DNA of 64,000 nucleotides from Lacrimispora amygdalina. GTDB taxonomy: Bacteria; Bacillota; Clostridia; Lachnospirales; Lachnospiraceae. Made by a program: the position numbers and the translations under genes. Shown piece by piece: positions 51,667-61,206 of this stretch; position 1 is the first letter of the stretch; each line of letters begins with the position of its first letter. The stretch is from NCBI RefSeq assembly GCF_900205965.1, contig NZ_OAOF01000004.1, forward strand, positions 267,940 to 331,939, in the 5' to 3' direction. The notes under the pieces were generated by a model. That model saw nothing but the letters and a program-made list of their open reading frames with translations, was not told the origin of the DNA and did not search any database.

Positions 51667-53304
51667 TTACTTGTTTAAATTACTATTATATGTATCAAGA
51701 TTTGTCTGCATAATCTCAATGTATTTGTCAAGACCGTAACCATTCAGAGTTGCAAGGTATTCATCCCAGCCTGCTTCAACATTTCCATTCATAATAAACT
51801 CTGATTTCATTCTGCCGACATAACTATCAAGATCTGTTGTATACTGTGTAATACTGTCTAAATCTTCCTGATTCATGAAAATATTTGGAAATACATAATC
51901 ATTATGCATATCTGGTTCATAAATATCTTTGATCCAATCTAAACGATACTGCGCATCATCTGGGCATGTTACATACTCACCATAATAGCTATCCAATACA
52001 GCAAGAGGTCCACCAACCTTCTGAGAATTTCGTATCTCACTTGGGGATTCTCCAGCCAAATCAAGATGCTTAAGCATTCCAGCCTCTGTTTTTTCAAAAA
52101 TATTTGCAGAATCTTCCTGTCCATAGGTTCCCCAGTTATTCTGTGCAGACTGTTGTGGCTCGTACATTAAGTCAATCCAGGCTGCTGCTAATGCAGTATT
52201 AGAACATTTGCTTGTAAGTACGCAACGACCTCTTTGAAGACCACTTGTATCACTTCTGCTTGTTCTTGGCGCATTTTTCTGTCCATCTGGTCCTGCTAAT
52301 GCTGGAAGTGGCACATAATTATCCATATTATCTACAACATTTGCACAATCCCATGTAAATAATAAACCATAACGGCCAGCTTTTCCTTTTGCAACATAAG
52401 TACCCCAATCCTGTGTATACACCTCAGGATCAATCAATCCCTTTTCTTTAAGTTCATGCATCCAGGTCAATCCTTCTTTAAATCCTTCCTGAGTAGCTGT
52501 ATATACAACTTTCTTATCATTGCTAACTGCAATATGATCTGGTACATCTCCATATCCTTCTCCAAAAGCACCAAGAAGGAATCCCATATCTTCATTTCCG
52601 CCATTCATGATAAATGACATTGGAATTGTTTGGTTTCCGCCAGCCATATCATTTTCTTTGAATGCAATCAATGCCTGTTCTAATTCGTCCGTTGTTGTAG
52701 GCACTTGCATATTTAATTCATTCAACCAACTCTTATTAATAAATGGCATTCCACCAATTGTCTGAATTGCCTCTTTGCCTGTACCTAACTGCTCTATCCA
52801 GGGAAATGAATAAATGTGTCCATCTGGCGCCGTAATCATCTCTTTATACTGTGGATTATTCTCCAGCACCTTTTTCAGATTTGGCATATATTCATCAATT
52901 AAACCTTCAACAGGAATAATTACCCCCTGTTTTGCATACCGAAGTAAATCATAATCCGACATATCTGCATTAAATAAACCGTCTGGTAAGTTTTTTGCAT
53001 TTGCTAATGCAAGATTTTTCTTATCAGAAAACTGGTCAGATACAAAACATGTCCAATCGATTTTTACGTTGGTTTCTTCCTGAAGTCTCTGGAAAATCAG
53101 TCTTTCATTTGGATGCTGCGTTGATCCGGTTTCTGCGCTTGTTATGAATGACAGTGTTGCCGTTTCCTTTAAAGGAAAATTAAGATCTTTAATCTCACTA
53201 TTCGCATTTTCCTGACTGGACTTATTACCACAACCACATAAACCCACTATCATTCCGGCTGTTAATAATCCCATCATAAATCTTATTCCATTTCTTTTCT
53301 TCAT
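51667..53304 (-). CDS. Sugar ABC importer substrate-binding lipoprotein
   Basis: A 545-aa extracellular binding protein of the large LplA/YtcQ type, with a lipoprotein signal (MIVGLCGCGNKSS, Cys near residue 25). It is encoded after two permeases of the matching LplB/LplC type and before the GH32 enzyme, 10 bp away. It probably binds sucrose or fructooligosaccharides. No ATPase gene is present, so the importer must use a shared MsmK-like ATPase from elsewhere. Confidence 0.92.
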   Translation of the reverse strand: MKKRNGIRFMMGLLTAGMIVGLCGCGNKSSQENANSEIKDLNFPLKETATLSFITSAETGSTQHPNERLIFQRLQEETNVKIDWTCFVSDQFSDKKNLALANAKNLPDGLFNADMSDYDLLRYAKQGVIIPVEGLIDEYMPNLKKVLENNPQYKEMITAPDGHIYSFPWIEQLGTGKEAIQTIGGMPFINKSWLNELNMQVPTTTDELEQALIAFKENDMAGGNQTIPMSFIMNGGNEDMGFLLGAFGEGYGDVPDHIAVSNDKKVVYTATQEGFKEGLTWMHELKEKGLIDPEVYTQDWGTYVAKGKAGRYGLLFTWDCANVVDNMDNYVPLPALAGPDGQKNAPRTSRSDTSGLQRGRCVLTSKCSNTALAAAWIDLMYEPQQSAQNNWGTYGQEDSANIFEKTEAGMLKHLDLAGESPSEIRNSQKVGGPLAVLDSYYGEYVTCPDDAQYRLDWIKDIYEPDMHNDYVFPNIFMNQEDLDSITQYTTDLDSYVGRMKSEFIMNGNVEAGWDEYLATLNGYGLDKYIEIMQTNLDTYNSNLNK

Positions 53305-53338
53305 AATTATTCCTTCCTTTTCTTTCTTTTAATTCGTT

Positions 53339-54232
53339 TTATCCCTTGACTGAACCAACCATAACACCCTTTTCAAAGTATTTATGGAAGAATGGATACA
53401 TAATTAATAAAGGTATACTTGACACGACAATTGTTGAATATTTCAACAATTCAGCCAGTTTTGACATTTCAGCCATACTTGCAATATCTGCAATCATTCC
53501 TGGTTCTGGTGTATTCTGAATTAATATGGAACGTAATACCAACTGTAACGGTTGCATATCTGCGTTATTTAAGTAAATCATCGGATCAAAATAAGAATTC
53601 CACATTCCAACAAACTGGTACAATGCCAGAACTGCAATAATTGGTTTACACACTGGCAGCAAAATCTTAAAGAAATGTGTAAATTCTGATGCACCATCTA
53701 CTGCAGAAGCTTCTCTCAACTCATCAGGAATGGATTGATAATAGGTCCTTGCCAAAATTAAATTCCATACATTAAATGCATTCGGAAGAACAATTGCCCA
53801 AATGGTATCTAACATATTCAGGTTACTGATCAACAGGTAAGTAGGCACTAATCCACCACCAAAAAACATTGTTATAACAAAAAATACATTAATAAGTTTC
53901 TTCCCAACCAGATCTTTTTTTGACATTGGATACGCTGCCAGAATTGTCACTCCTACTGAAATAAACGTATATGATACAGAATAGAATAATGAATTTCGAA
54001 ATCCTACCCATATCATTCTATTTTCAAATACTCTTATATAAGCTGTTATTGTCCATGAAGAAAGATCTAAACTAATTCCCTGATTCTGTAAAACAGTAGG
54101 ATCCATAAAGGATGCAATCAGAACATACACAATTGGAACTAGTATTGCCAACGTGAAAAACCCTAAAAACGAAAAACCTATAATATAAAATAATTTGTTT
54201 GTCAAAGGACTTATCATAATTTTTTGTTTCAT
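53339..54232 (-). CDS. Sugar ABC importer permease (LplC/YtcP type)
   Basis: A 297-aa six-helix permease with the MalG-family EAA loop SIPDELREASAVDGASEFTHFFKILLPVCKPIIA (about residue 165-200), which contacts the ATPase. It starts 3 bp after the upstream permease stop. Confidence 0.92.
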   Translation of the reverse strand: MKQKIMISPLTNKLFYIIGFSFLGFFTLAILVPIVYVLIASFMDPTVLQNQGISLDLSSWTITAYIRVFENRMIWVGFRNSLFYSVSYTFISVGVTILAAYPMSKKDLVGKKLINVFFVITMFFGGGLVPTYLLISNLNMLDTIWAIVLPNAFNVWNLILARTYYQSIPDELREASAVDGASEFTHFFKILLPVCKPIIAVLALYQFVGMWNSYFDPMIYLNNADMQPLQLVLRSILIQNTPEPGMIADIASMAEMSKLAELLKYSTIVVSSIPLLIMYPFFHKYFEKGVMVGSVKG

Positions 54233-54235
54233 ATT

Positions 54236-55138
54236 TTATATCCCCTGTCCATCATTTAATTTGCTCACAATCTTATTAACCATAAGCAACAACATTACAT
54301 TAATTAATGAGTTAAATAATCCAACCGCAGTGGAGAATCCATAGTCACCGTTTAATAAACCGATCTTATATACATAAGTTGCCAGAATTTCAGATGCAGG
54401 AATATTCATGTCTGTCTGCAGTGCATATGCTTTTTCGAATCCGATACTCATAATATTTCCTGCCTGAAGAATAAACTGAATTACAATAATATTCTTAATA
54501 GAAGGTATATCAACATGAATAATCTGCTGTAATATATTTGCTCCATCCACAATTGCTGCTTCTGTTAACTCCTGACTTGAATTCGACAATGCTGCAGTAA
54601 ATAGGATTGACCCCCATCCTGCACCTTGCCAAATGCCACTGGCAATATATATGGAACGATATGCCGATGGTATTGACATAAAATCCGCTGCTGTTCCCAT
54701 GATATGATTTAACGGGCCTACAGGAGAAAGAAAAATCTTTACCATACCACACAATACAATGACAGAAATAAAATTTGGAAGATAAATCATCAACTGAATA
54801 TTCTTCTTTATCCCCGCATTTCGAATACGATTCAATATCAATGCAAGAATAATTGGAACCGGGAATCCCCAGGCAAGTCCAAATAAACTTAACTTTAACG
54901 TATTTAATAAGTATGTCATAAAATCTGGTGATGACATAAATCTCTTAAAGTATTCTAGTCCTACCCACTCACTCCCTAAAATTCCCTGGAAAGCATTGTA
55001 ATCTTTAAAAGCAATTAATATGCCGCCCATTGGTATGTACTTAAAAATAAAAGTTAAAACAACAGCTGGCAACAGAAAAATAATATAAAGTTGCCAATTA
55101 TTCTTTATATATTTCCATTTGTTTACATTTGCACGCAT
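54236..55138 (-). CDS. Sugar ABC importer permease (LplB/YteP type)
   Basis: A 300-aa MalF-type permease with six helices and an EAA-like loop SSQELTEAAIVDGANILQQIIHVDIPSIK. First gene of the operon, with a well-formed promoter 32-60 bp upstream and divergent from the LacI regulator. With the downstream permease it forms the heterodimeric channel. Confidence 0.92.
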   Translation of the reverse strand: MRANVNKWKYIKNNWQLYIIFLLPAVVLTFIFKYIPMGGILIAFKDYNAFQGILGSEWVGLEYFKRFMSSPDFMTYLLNTLKLSLFGLAWGFPVPIILALILNRIRNAGIKKNIQLMIYLPNFISVIVLCGMVKIFLSPVGPLNHIMGTAADFMSIPSAYRSIYIASGIWQGAGWGSILFTAALSNSSQELTEAAIVDGANILQQIIHVDIPSIKNIIVIQFILQAGNIMSIGFEKAYALQTDMNIPASEILATYVYKIGLLNGDYGFSTAVGLFNSLINVMLLLMVNKIVSKLNDGQGI

Positions 55139-55169
55139 TGTAAATTCCTCCTCGTTCTTTCATAGGTAA

Positions 55170-55198
55170 AATGTAACATTTAATAGTGCATTTGTCAA
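55170..55198 (-). promoter_or_regulatory. Sigma-A promoter of the sucrose/FOS operon
   Basis: Minus strand TTGACA (55198-55193), 17-bp spacer, TACATT (55175-55170). The start codon of the first permease is at 55138. Confidence 0.65.
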
Positions 55199-55275
55199 TA
55201 ATTCATTTATAATTTGCACATTATAACCAATATCAGAGGAGTATTCTTGTGTATTTTTACAACATTAAGTTACAT

Positions 55276-55304
55276 TTGACACTTTTCATTTTTTTATGTA
55301 TGAT
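55276..55304 (+). promoter_or_regulatory. Sigma-A promoter of the LacI gene
   Basis: TTGACA at 55276-55281, 17-bp spacer, TATGAT at 55299-55304; the LacI start is at 55394. ATTTGACA (55274-55281) is mirrored by TGTCAAAT at 55320-55327, which may be an autoregulatory site. Confidence 0.7.
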
Positions 55305-55393
55305 ATACATGTAAACAAATGTCAAATATATCAATACTATAAAAGGAGTTTACAGAAGTTCTTATAAATTTCCGCTTCTGAATAGAGATTATT

Positions 55394-56455
55394 ATGAATA
55401 AAAAACGCGTAACTTTACAAGATATTGCCAATGAATTGGGTATATCACGTAACACCGTATCAAAAGCTATGAATAATACAGGTTCCATTTCTGACGAAAC
55501 AAAAAAGAAAATTTTCCAAGCTGCTACAGAAATGGGCTATAAGCAATTTGCTCTTTTTCCACAGCCCCCTGTAAATTCACAGAATCCTTCCTCATTAACT
55601 ACAAATAGTTCAAATGAGATTGCATTGTTTACCCATTCTCTACTAGGCAGTTCCCACTTTGGTTCTAAGCTGCTTGATGCTTTCCAGCAACAAATTGGAG
55701 AACACGGTTATAAACTTTCTGTCTATATGATTCGTGACTTTGAACTAGAGCAATTAGTCTATCCTGCAAACTTCAATCAAAGTCATACTGCTGGTATCCT
55801 TTGCCTTGAATTGTTTTCTGAAGAATATAGTCGTTTCTTATGTAAACAATCTATTCCACTTCTATTTGTAGATACTGTTGTAAATCATATAGATTTAAAT
55901 CTGGATGCCGATTTACTTTATATGGAAAACAAAACCAGCACATATACTATGCTGAAATCTATAATTGATCGCGGATATAAGAATATTTCATTTGTTGGGG
56001 ATTGTTATCACTGTCAATCCTTCTATGAACGTTGGAGTGCATACTGCCAGATTATGGCTGATCATAATATTCCCGTACGCAATGAAAACTGTATCCTTGA
56101 CAATGATTCTTATCCTTATCACGATATTACTTGGTTGAGCAATCGAATTCAGTCACTTCCCTCCTTACCAGATACTTTCTTCTGTGCCAACGACTTTCTT
56201 GCAATATCTACGCTAAAGGCATTAAGAACACTAAATATCTCTATACCAACCGATACCATGGTCTGTGGTTTTGACAACTCACCGGAATCAACAATTATTG
56301 ATCCGCCTTTAACCACAGTTAAAATCCCAAGTTCTTCCATGGGATATACCGCTGCAGAAATATTACTGGCAAGAATTGCGCATCCAGAGATGCCATATCG
56401 TATTACTTATGTTCAAACCGATGTAATTTATCGCAGCTCTACTAAAAATATTTAA
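55394..56455 (+). CDS. LacI-family transcriptional regulator of the sucrose/FOS operon
   Basis: A 353-aa LacI regulator. Helix-turn-helix VTLQDIANELGISRNTVSKAMN with the hinge region follows at residues 5-60, then a periplasmic-binding-like core ending with VCGFDNSPESTIIDPPLTTV. Divergent from the ABC/GH32/fructokinase operon, so its likely repressor, released by sucrose, fructose or a phosphate derivative. Confidence 0.92.
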   Translation: MNKKRVTLQDIANELGISRNTVSKAMNNTGSISDETKKKIFQAATEMGYKQFALFPQPPVNSQNPSSLTTNSSNEIALFTHSLLGSSHFGSKLLDAFQQQIGEHGYKLSVYMIRDFELEQLVYPANFNQSHTAGILCLELFSEEYSRFLCKQSIPLLFVDTVVNHIDLNLDADLLYMENKTSTYTMLKSIIDRGYKNISFVGDCYHCQSFYERWSAYCQIMADHNIPVRNENCILDNDSYPYHDITWLSNRIQSLPSLPDTFFCANDFLAISTLKALRTLNISIPTDTMVCGFDNSPESTIIDPPLTTVKIPSSSMGYTAAEILLARIAHPEMPYRITYVQTDVIYRSSTKNI

Positions 56456-56622
56456 AAGTATTTTGTTATGTCTGGTGATACCGCATAGCGATAGCCCTTT
56501 TCAACATATTCTCTGACCTTTTTAATGGCATCGTCTGCTTTCGGGTTCTCTTTACGCCATACCGGGTGGGTGTATATTGTAAAGTTAATGACATTGCGTT
56601 GGAACGTGCGCCCACCTGGCAT
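56452..56622 (-). CDS. Possible 56-aa small protein, or remnant, between convergent operons
   Basis: Minus-strand frame from ATG 56622: MPGGRTFQRNVINF at the start, YTHPVWRKENPKADDA in the middle, and ending YRYAVSPDITKYF. Composition and rhythm look like real coding sequence (basic, with regularly spaced aromatic residues) but no ribosome site is evident, and the terminator stem lies directly upstream. It may be the tail of a protein left by a mobile element. Family not recognised. Confidence 0.35.
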   Translation of the reverse strand: MPGGRTFQRNVINFTIYTHPVWRKENPKADDAIKKVREYVEKGYRYAVSPDITKYF

Positions 56623-56626
56623 ACGC

Positions 56627-56670
56627 AAAAAAGCAGGTATCTCACATCATTGTGAAACACCTGCTTTTTT
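56627..56670. terminator. Bidirectional terminator
   Basis: AAAAAAGCAGGT (56627-56638) and ACCTGCTTTTTT (56659-56670) form a perfect 12-bp outer stem with an inner TCACA/TGTGA stem. T runs flank both sides, so it can stop both the LacI transcript and the Amadori operon. Confidence 0.85.
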
Positions 56671-56774
56671 ATAAAATAGACCAAAAGTGATTAAACTCCT
56701 AGCATATTGCTTCTTAAAATTATGTCATTTCTTTTTTTGAACTTTTCAAGTCTATCGGATACTGCAACATCCTC

Positions 56775-57860
56775 CTACTCCTTATCCATCTCCAATTTGC
56801 TTCCCATATATTTGTGGAATTCTTGATCTTTCGGTATATTCAGATTAATACCTCTTGCACGCGAGGTTAGTACAAATAACATCTGCAGTGGCAGATTATA
56901 TTCTAACATCGAAAAATCCGGATCATTTAAAAAGCCAAACAACAATTTTTTTGGCATATTCGGCATGTTAATAGCGTACTGAATAGTTTTTTTCTGTTCA
57001 TAATACTTAAATAATTTCTCCATTCGCTCCAATTCGTTTCCTGAAGCTGGATATAAATACAATAGATTTGTTCTTTCAGTTACCGCATTATACATGCCAT
57101 GCATAAACTCATCGACTTCATACCCTCGCACTGGTAATCTACATGTTTCTGAAAATTTCAAAACGCTTTCTAAAAGCAAGCTTTTAAGGTTACTGCTGGA
57201 AATAATAATTAAATCATCACATTCTTTTAATTTTTTTACAGTTTGATTGCACCATGTTTTGCTATCTTCTAATACTGTATTCATATTCTTAATGACAGCC
57301 TTTATCCTTTTTCGATAATCCTTTCCCTCTTGCAAAGATATTTTTCCATAATCTTCTGCTAACATAATTAGAAAAAGCATTAATGTAAGTACAGTTGATG
57401 TATATCCTTTTGTTGTTGCTCCAGCATCTTCATATCCACATTCTATATATATATTTGCATCACCGTGTTTTGTAATTTCAGTTTCGTATTCCCCAGTAAC
57501 GGAAATTACAGGTATTCCCCTGCTTCGTATCGCATCCAACGTATGAATTACCGCCATACTTGTTCCCTGCTGTGAAATCCCTAACACCACTGCCTTATCT
57601 GAAATAAATTTACACTCCTCCAAAAGTGTTACAGGGTATACGGCAGTTGCACGTATACCCAATAATTTTTTTGCGGAAAAAGCTGCTGCAACGGCCGCAT
57701 TATAAGACGATCCAGATCCTGTAATATAAACTTCTGTAATCTCCGTTTTACTAACCAATGCTTTTGCCTCTGCAAGTATGCTTTGCTCATTATCTAATAT
57801 GTGTTGAAGAATTGCCGGAGTCTCATAAATATAATTCAGTGCATCGCCTTGATAAATCAT
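56775..57860 (-). CDS. SIS-domain sugar isomerase/deglycase, GlmS-like
   Basis: A 361-aa protein with tandem SIS domains, as in the isomerase half of GlmS and in FrlB/AgaS relatives. The first has ITGSGSSYNAAVAAAF (about residue 48) and GISQQGTSMAV; the second covers about 210-350. It lacks the glutamine amidotransferase half. Last gene of the operon. A second deglycase with a different amino-acid specificity, or an isomerase acting on the freed sugar phosphate, would fit. Function not settled. Confidence 0.82.
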   Translation of the reverse strand: MIYQGDALNYIYETPAILQHILDNEQSILAEAKALVSKTEITEVYITGSGSSYNAAVAAAFSAKKLLGIRATAVYPVTLLEECKFISDKAVVLGISQQGTSMAVIHTLDAIRSRGIPVISVTGEYETEITKHGDANIYIECGYEDAGATTKGYTSTVLTLMLFLIMLAEDYGKISLQEGKDYRKRIKAVIKNMNTVLEDSKTWCNQTVKKLKECDDLIIISSSNLKSLLLESVLKFSETCRLPVRGYEVDEFMHGMYNAVTERTNLLYLYPASGNELERMEKLFKYYEQKKTIQYAINMPNMPKKLLFGFLNDPDFSMLEYNLPLQMLFVLTSRARGINLNIPKDQEFHKYMGSKLEMDKE

Positions 57861-57875
57861 ACTTCTTTCTCCTCT

Positions 57876-58736
57876 TTAGTCTTCGTAAGGTTTTCCGTAT
57901 CCAAATGCTCCATTTAAGGTACAAACATGTGCCGCGAATTTAGATGCTTCTGCAAGAGCAAGCGTTATCGCAGCCTGTTTTTTATTCCCCTTCTTCTGCT
58001 GATCAATGTAGCTGTTCATAAACGCTGTCAAAAATGAATCGCCAGCCCCCATCGTATCTACTACACTCTCTATCATCGTGGCCGGCTGAACATAGAACTG
58101 CTCTCCGTCATACAAAATGCAGCCCTTGGGTCCTCTGGTCAAATAAGCAATTTCAGGTCCTAGAGAATGAATGAATTTCAGGTGTTCTTTTGCTGCATCA
58201 TCATCTCCGTCAAAGGAGCAGAATGCATATGTTATAAAAGGTGCATATTTTTCATAATATTCATTTGTAGACTCATCAGAAAAGTCGAAAGATACCTTGA
58301 TACCTGCTTCTTTCATAACCTTTAATTGAGACTCTGTATAACAATAATTTCCAGTATGAACAAAATCAAACTGCTTCATGTACTCAAGATCAAATCGATC
58401 AAGAATATATGGATTCTTTCCTCTTACACCACCTTCATTATAATCACCAAAGGTACGTTCGCCATCAATCAATGTACATTTAGACCAACCGTTCTCTCCA
58501 ACCAGCTGTTTGCATTTGACCGTTTCAATCTCCATTTCATTCAAGACAGAAATTACAAATTCCGCAATATCGTCGCTTCCAAAATACCCCATATATGCTA
58601 CGCGTTCAGCGCCAAAAATCTTAGAATATGCACACAGATTCACACAATTCCCCCCTGGGTACATCATATGAGAATGTTCATACAGATCAACTACATTGTC
58701 ACCAAACCCCAATACTTTTGTATTATATTTTGCCAT
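57876..58736 (-). CDS. frlD: Fructoselysine/fructosamine kinase-like PfkB enzyme
   Basis: A 286-aa PfkB-family kinase starting GFGDNVVDLYEHSHMMYPGGNCVNLCAYS and with the catalytic block VVDTMGAGDSFLTAFM. The N-terminal signature and length fit FrlD, which phosphorylates fructose-amino acids at C6. It lies directly between the two SIS genes, giving the kinase-plus-deglycase pair of the fructoselysine pathway. The amino-acid moiety is unknown, so the symbol is provisional. Confidence 0.82.
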   Translation of the reverse strand: MAKYNTKVLGFGDNVVDLYEHSHMMYPGGNCVNLCAYSKIFGAERVAYMGYFGSDDIAEFVISVLNEMEIETVKCKQLVGENGWSKCTLIDGERTFGDYNEGGVRGKNPYILDRFDLEYMKQFDFVHTGNYCYTESQLKVMKEAGIKVSFDFSDESTNEYYEKYAPFITYAFCSFDGDDDAAKEHLKFIHSLGPEIAYLTRGPKGCILYDGEQFYVQPATMIESVVDTMGAGDSFLTAFMNSYIDQQKKGNKKQAAITLALAEASKFAAHVCTLNGAFGYGKPYED

Positions 58737-58753
58737 TGCAATTCTCCTTATTA

Positions 58754-59725
58754 TTAGTACTTAACTACTCCCATATATCTTCTCATATCCAGTGGATGTC
58801 TTCTCTTGTCCTGAAGCCCTGTACGATATGCAACAGACATTGCATAAAACAGTATTGGACAGAAATATTCATTTACACTTGCGTCAATTGCATTAATTCC
58901 CAATTCTTCCGCATCAATCACTTCATATTTTTTTCCATATTTCTGTAAGAATGTAAGTGCACGTTCATCCATAACTCTGGCAGCTCCAGTTCCCATCAGC
59001 AGAATGTAAAGATGGTCTTCATCTGTACACTCAAATGGTCCATGAAAATATTCTCCTGTGTGCAGATAGCAGCAATCCATCCACTGCATTTCCTGAAGGG
59101 AACAGATAGAGAATCCATATGCCTGAGAATAAGAAGCACCCGATCCCATGATATAGAGGAATGATTCTGCGAAATATTTTTCAGCAAATACCCAGGTACG
59201 GTTTTTCACCTTCTTTTTTGCTGCCAGAACAATGCCATCCACCTTATCCAGTCCATCAAGAATTGCCTCATATTTTTTATAACCAGGTTCCTGCAATTTC
59301 AACAGTTCATTTAAAATACGCATTACTATACCCTGAGGTCTTTCTTTTTCGTCTGTGTCATCTTCCCAGCTGTAAACAATCGGGTTCATATCATCCTTTG
59401 CACAGATGGAATCTGGATTGTGGGTCATTGTAATAATAGCTGCTCCACGTTCTTTCGCTAATTTTGCAGCTTCTACAGTCTCATTTGTATTTCCGCCATG
59501 TGAACATAAAATTACAAGTGCACCTTTTTTCAGAAATTTGGATGGCGTTACAATCAGTTCTTTTGCGGTCAGCCAATGTGAATGCATAGTTTCAGACTCA
59601 GCATTAACAAAATAGTAACCTGGGTATAGATCTACCAGTGAACCTCCACAAGCGGTAAAGAATACATCTTTAATTTCTCCTTGTTTCCCGTAAATTTTTT
59701 TGATTAATTCTTCTGGTCTGTTCAT
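58754..59725 (-). CDS. frlB: Fructoselysine-6-phosphate deglycase-like SIS protein
   Basis: A 323-aa SIS protein with FFTACGGSLVDLYPG, CSHGGNTNETVEAAKLAKERGA and YIMGSGASYSQAYGFSICSLQEM, close in style to E. coli FrlB. It splits a fructosyl-amino acid 6-phosphate into glucose 6-phosphate and the free amino acid. ATG 59725 after AAGGAG. Co-transcribed with the frlD-like kinase 17 bp downstream. Confidence 0.85.
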   Translation of the reverse strand: MNRPEELIKKIYGKQGEIKDVFFTACGGSLVDLYPGYYFVNAESETMHSHWLTAKELIVTPSKFLKKGALVILCSHGGNTNETVEAAKLAKERGAAIITMTHNPDSICAKDDMNPIVYSWEDDTDEKERPQGIVMRILNELLKLQEPGYKKYEAILDGLDKVDGIVLAAKKKVKNRTWVFAEKYFAESFLYIMGSGASYSQAYGFSICSLQEMQWMDCCYLHTGEYFHGPFECTDEDHLYILLMGTGAARVMDERALTFLQKYGKKYEVIDAEELGINAIDASVNEYFCPILFYAMSVAYRTGLQDKRRHPLDMRRYMGVVKY

Positions 59726-59767
59726 TGTTAATTACTCCTTCTTCTCTATATAAATTATTTGTTATTA

Positions 59768-61189
59768 TTAAAGTGCTGCTGAAATTGTACAGAATATAAT
59801 GGCAAGTACTGTCAAAATCAAGAATACTTTCCAAATGGTTTTCCACCACTGAGCAAAAGAAATTCTACAGATTGCAAGTCCTGCTACTGTTGTTCCAGCC
59901 ACCGGACTCATAAGGTTTGTAAGCTGATTTCCATACTGGAGTGCTGTAACCGCAGCTTCTGGATTTACTCCATGAAGATCGCATAGTGGAGCAATAATTG
60001 GCATAGAAAGTGCAGCCAGGCCAGATGAGGATGGTACAAGCAGTGTTAACAGTGACTCTACAATATACAAAACTACAGCAAATACTGCATTGCTTGAATC
60101 TGCAACCAGGTTACTTAATGTGTTTAGAATCGTATCGATAATCATTCCGTCCTGTGCAATTACCATAATACCGCTGCAGAAACCAATAACCATAGCAGCA
60201 AATGAAATGTCTTTCACTCCGGTGATGAACTCATCTGAAATCTCTTTTTCATTTAATCCACCAAAAATACCCATTAGCAGTCCCATACCCATAAAGCACA
60301 TGGAAAGTTCATTCATATACCAGCCGAATTTAACCAATCCGACAACAACAACAACCATTCCGATTACGAAAACAGCTAATACGGATTTCTGACGAATTGT
60401 CATATCCTGATTGAAATCTACTTTCGCAGTAATTTCCTTTTTCTTATGAATATCCTCCTGATAAGTAATGGATTTTTCAGGGCTCTTTTTAATTATCAAA
60501 GCACGCCATGTAACGAATGTGATGATAACTCCCATCATGATTACCCACTGAATCATTCTAAAAACTAACTGTGGATTTCCCTGAATACCCGCAATTCCCT
60601 GTGCAATCAGTACACAAAAAGGATTGACTGTTGATGCGGCATATCCAACGGTTGCGGCAAGGCATACCGTCATAAATGTTGTCATTGAATCATAACCCAT
60701 AGTAAACATAATTGGCATAATCAGCAAATAGAACGGTACAAGCTCGTCAGACATACCAAAAGTACTTCCACCAAGTCCAAACAACAGCATTAAAATTGGA
60801 ATAATCAGTATCTCTTTTGCGCCTAGCTTCTTCACGATTTTCTGGATTCCCATGTTTAAAGCATTTGTTTTTGCCATAATCTGGAATACACCACCGATAA
60901 TAAACACAAATGCCAAAACTTCGATCATCTGCTGGATACCTTTTCCAGGTGCCATCAGAACCTGTCCAATTCCCTGACGCAGACTGGTTCCATCTTCAAG
61001 CACTTTATCTACTGAATGATAAGTTCCAGCTACTGCTACACTTCTTTCTCCCGCCGAAGTATCCATCAGTGTTCTTTCGAATTCGCCACTAGGTAAAATC
61101 CATGTCAGAATTGCTACAACCACTATCAATAAGAAAATCAATGTAAGCACATGTGGCATGTGTAATTTATTTTTTTTCTTTTCTCCCAT
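59768..61189 (-). CDS. YfcC/DcuC-family carrier, probable uptake system of the Amadori operon
   Basis: A 473-aa permease with about 12 helices in the YfcC/C4-dicarboxylate-like arrangement (ILTWILPSGEFER near the N-terminus, GLGGSTFGMSDELVPFY in the middle and SPVAGTTVAGLAICRISFAQW at the end). Relatives move amino acids, peptides or dicarboxylates by ion coupling. Here it replaces the usual FrlA permease or ABC importer, and the substrate is likely a fructosyl-amino acid or the product of the upstream amidohydrolase. Confidence 0.82.
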   Translation of the reverse strand: MGEKKKNKLHMPHVLTLIFLLIVVVAILTWILPSGEFERTLMDTSAGERSVAVAGTYHSVDKVLEDGTSLRQGIGQVLMAPGKGIQQMIEVLAFVFIIGGVFQIMAKTNALNMGIQKIVKKLGAKEILIIPILMLLFGLGGSTFGMSDELVPFYLLIMPIMFTMGYDSMTTFMTVCLAATVGYAASTVNPFCVLIAQGIAGIQGNPQLVFRMIQWVIMMGVIITFVTWRALIIKKSPEKSITYQEDIHKKKEITAKVDFNQDMTIRQKSVLAVFVIGMVVVVVGLVKFGWYMNELSMCFMGMGLLMGIFGGLNEKEISDEFITGVKDISFAAMVIGFCSGIMVIAQDGMIIDTILNTLSNLVADSSNAVFAVVLYIVESLLTLLVPSSSGLAALSMPIIAPLCDLHGVNPEAAVTALQYGNQLTNLMSPVAGTTVAGLAICRISFAQWWKTIWKVFLILTVLAIIFCTISAAL

Positions 61190-61206
61190 TTCTATCTCCC
61201 CTCTTG

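Noticed and set aside
56466..56684. A 72-codon minus-strand frame between LacI and the SIS gene
   Set aside because: It runs through both arms of the bidirectional terminator. The more protein-like frame in the same place is the 56-codon one starting at 56622.
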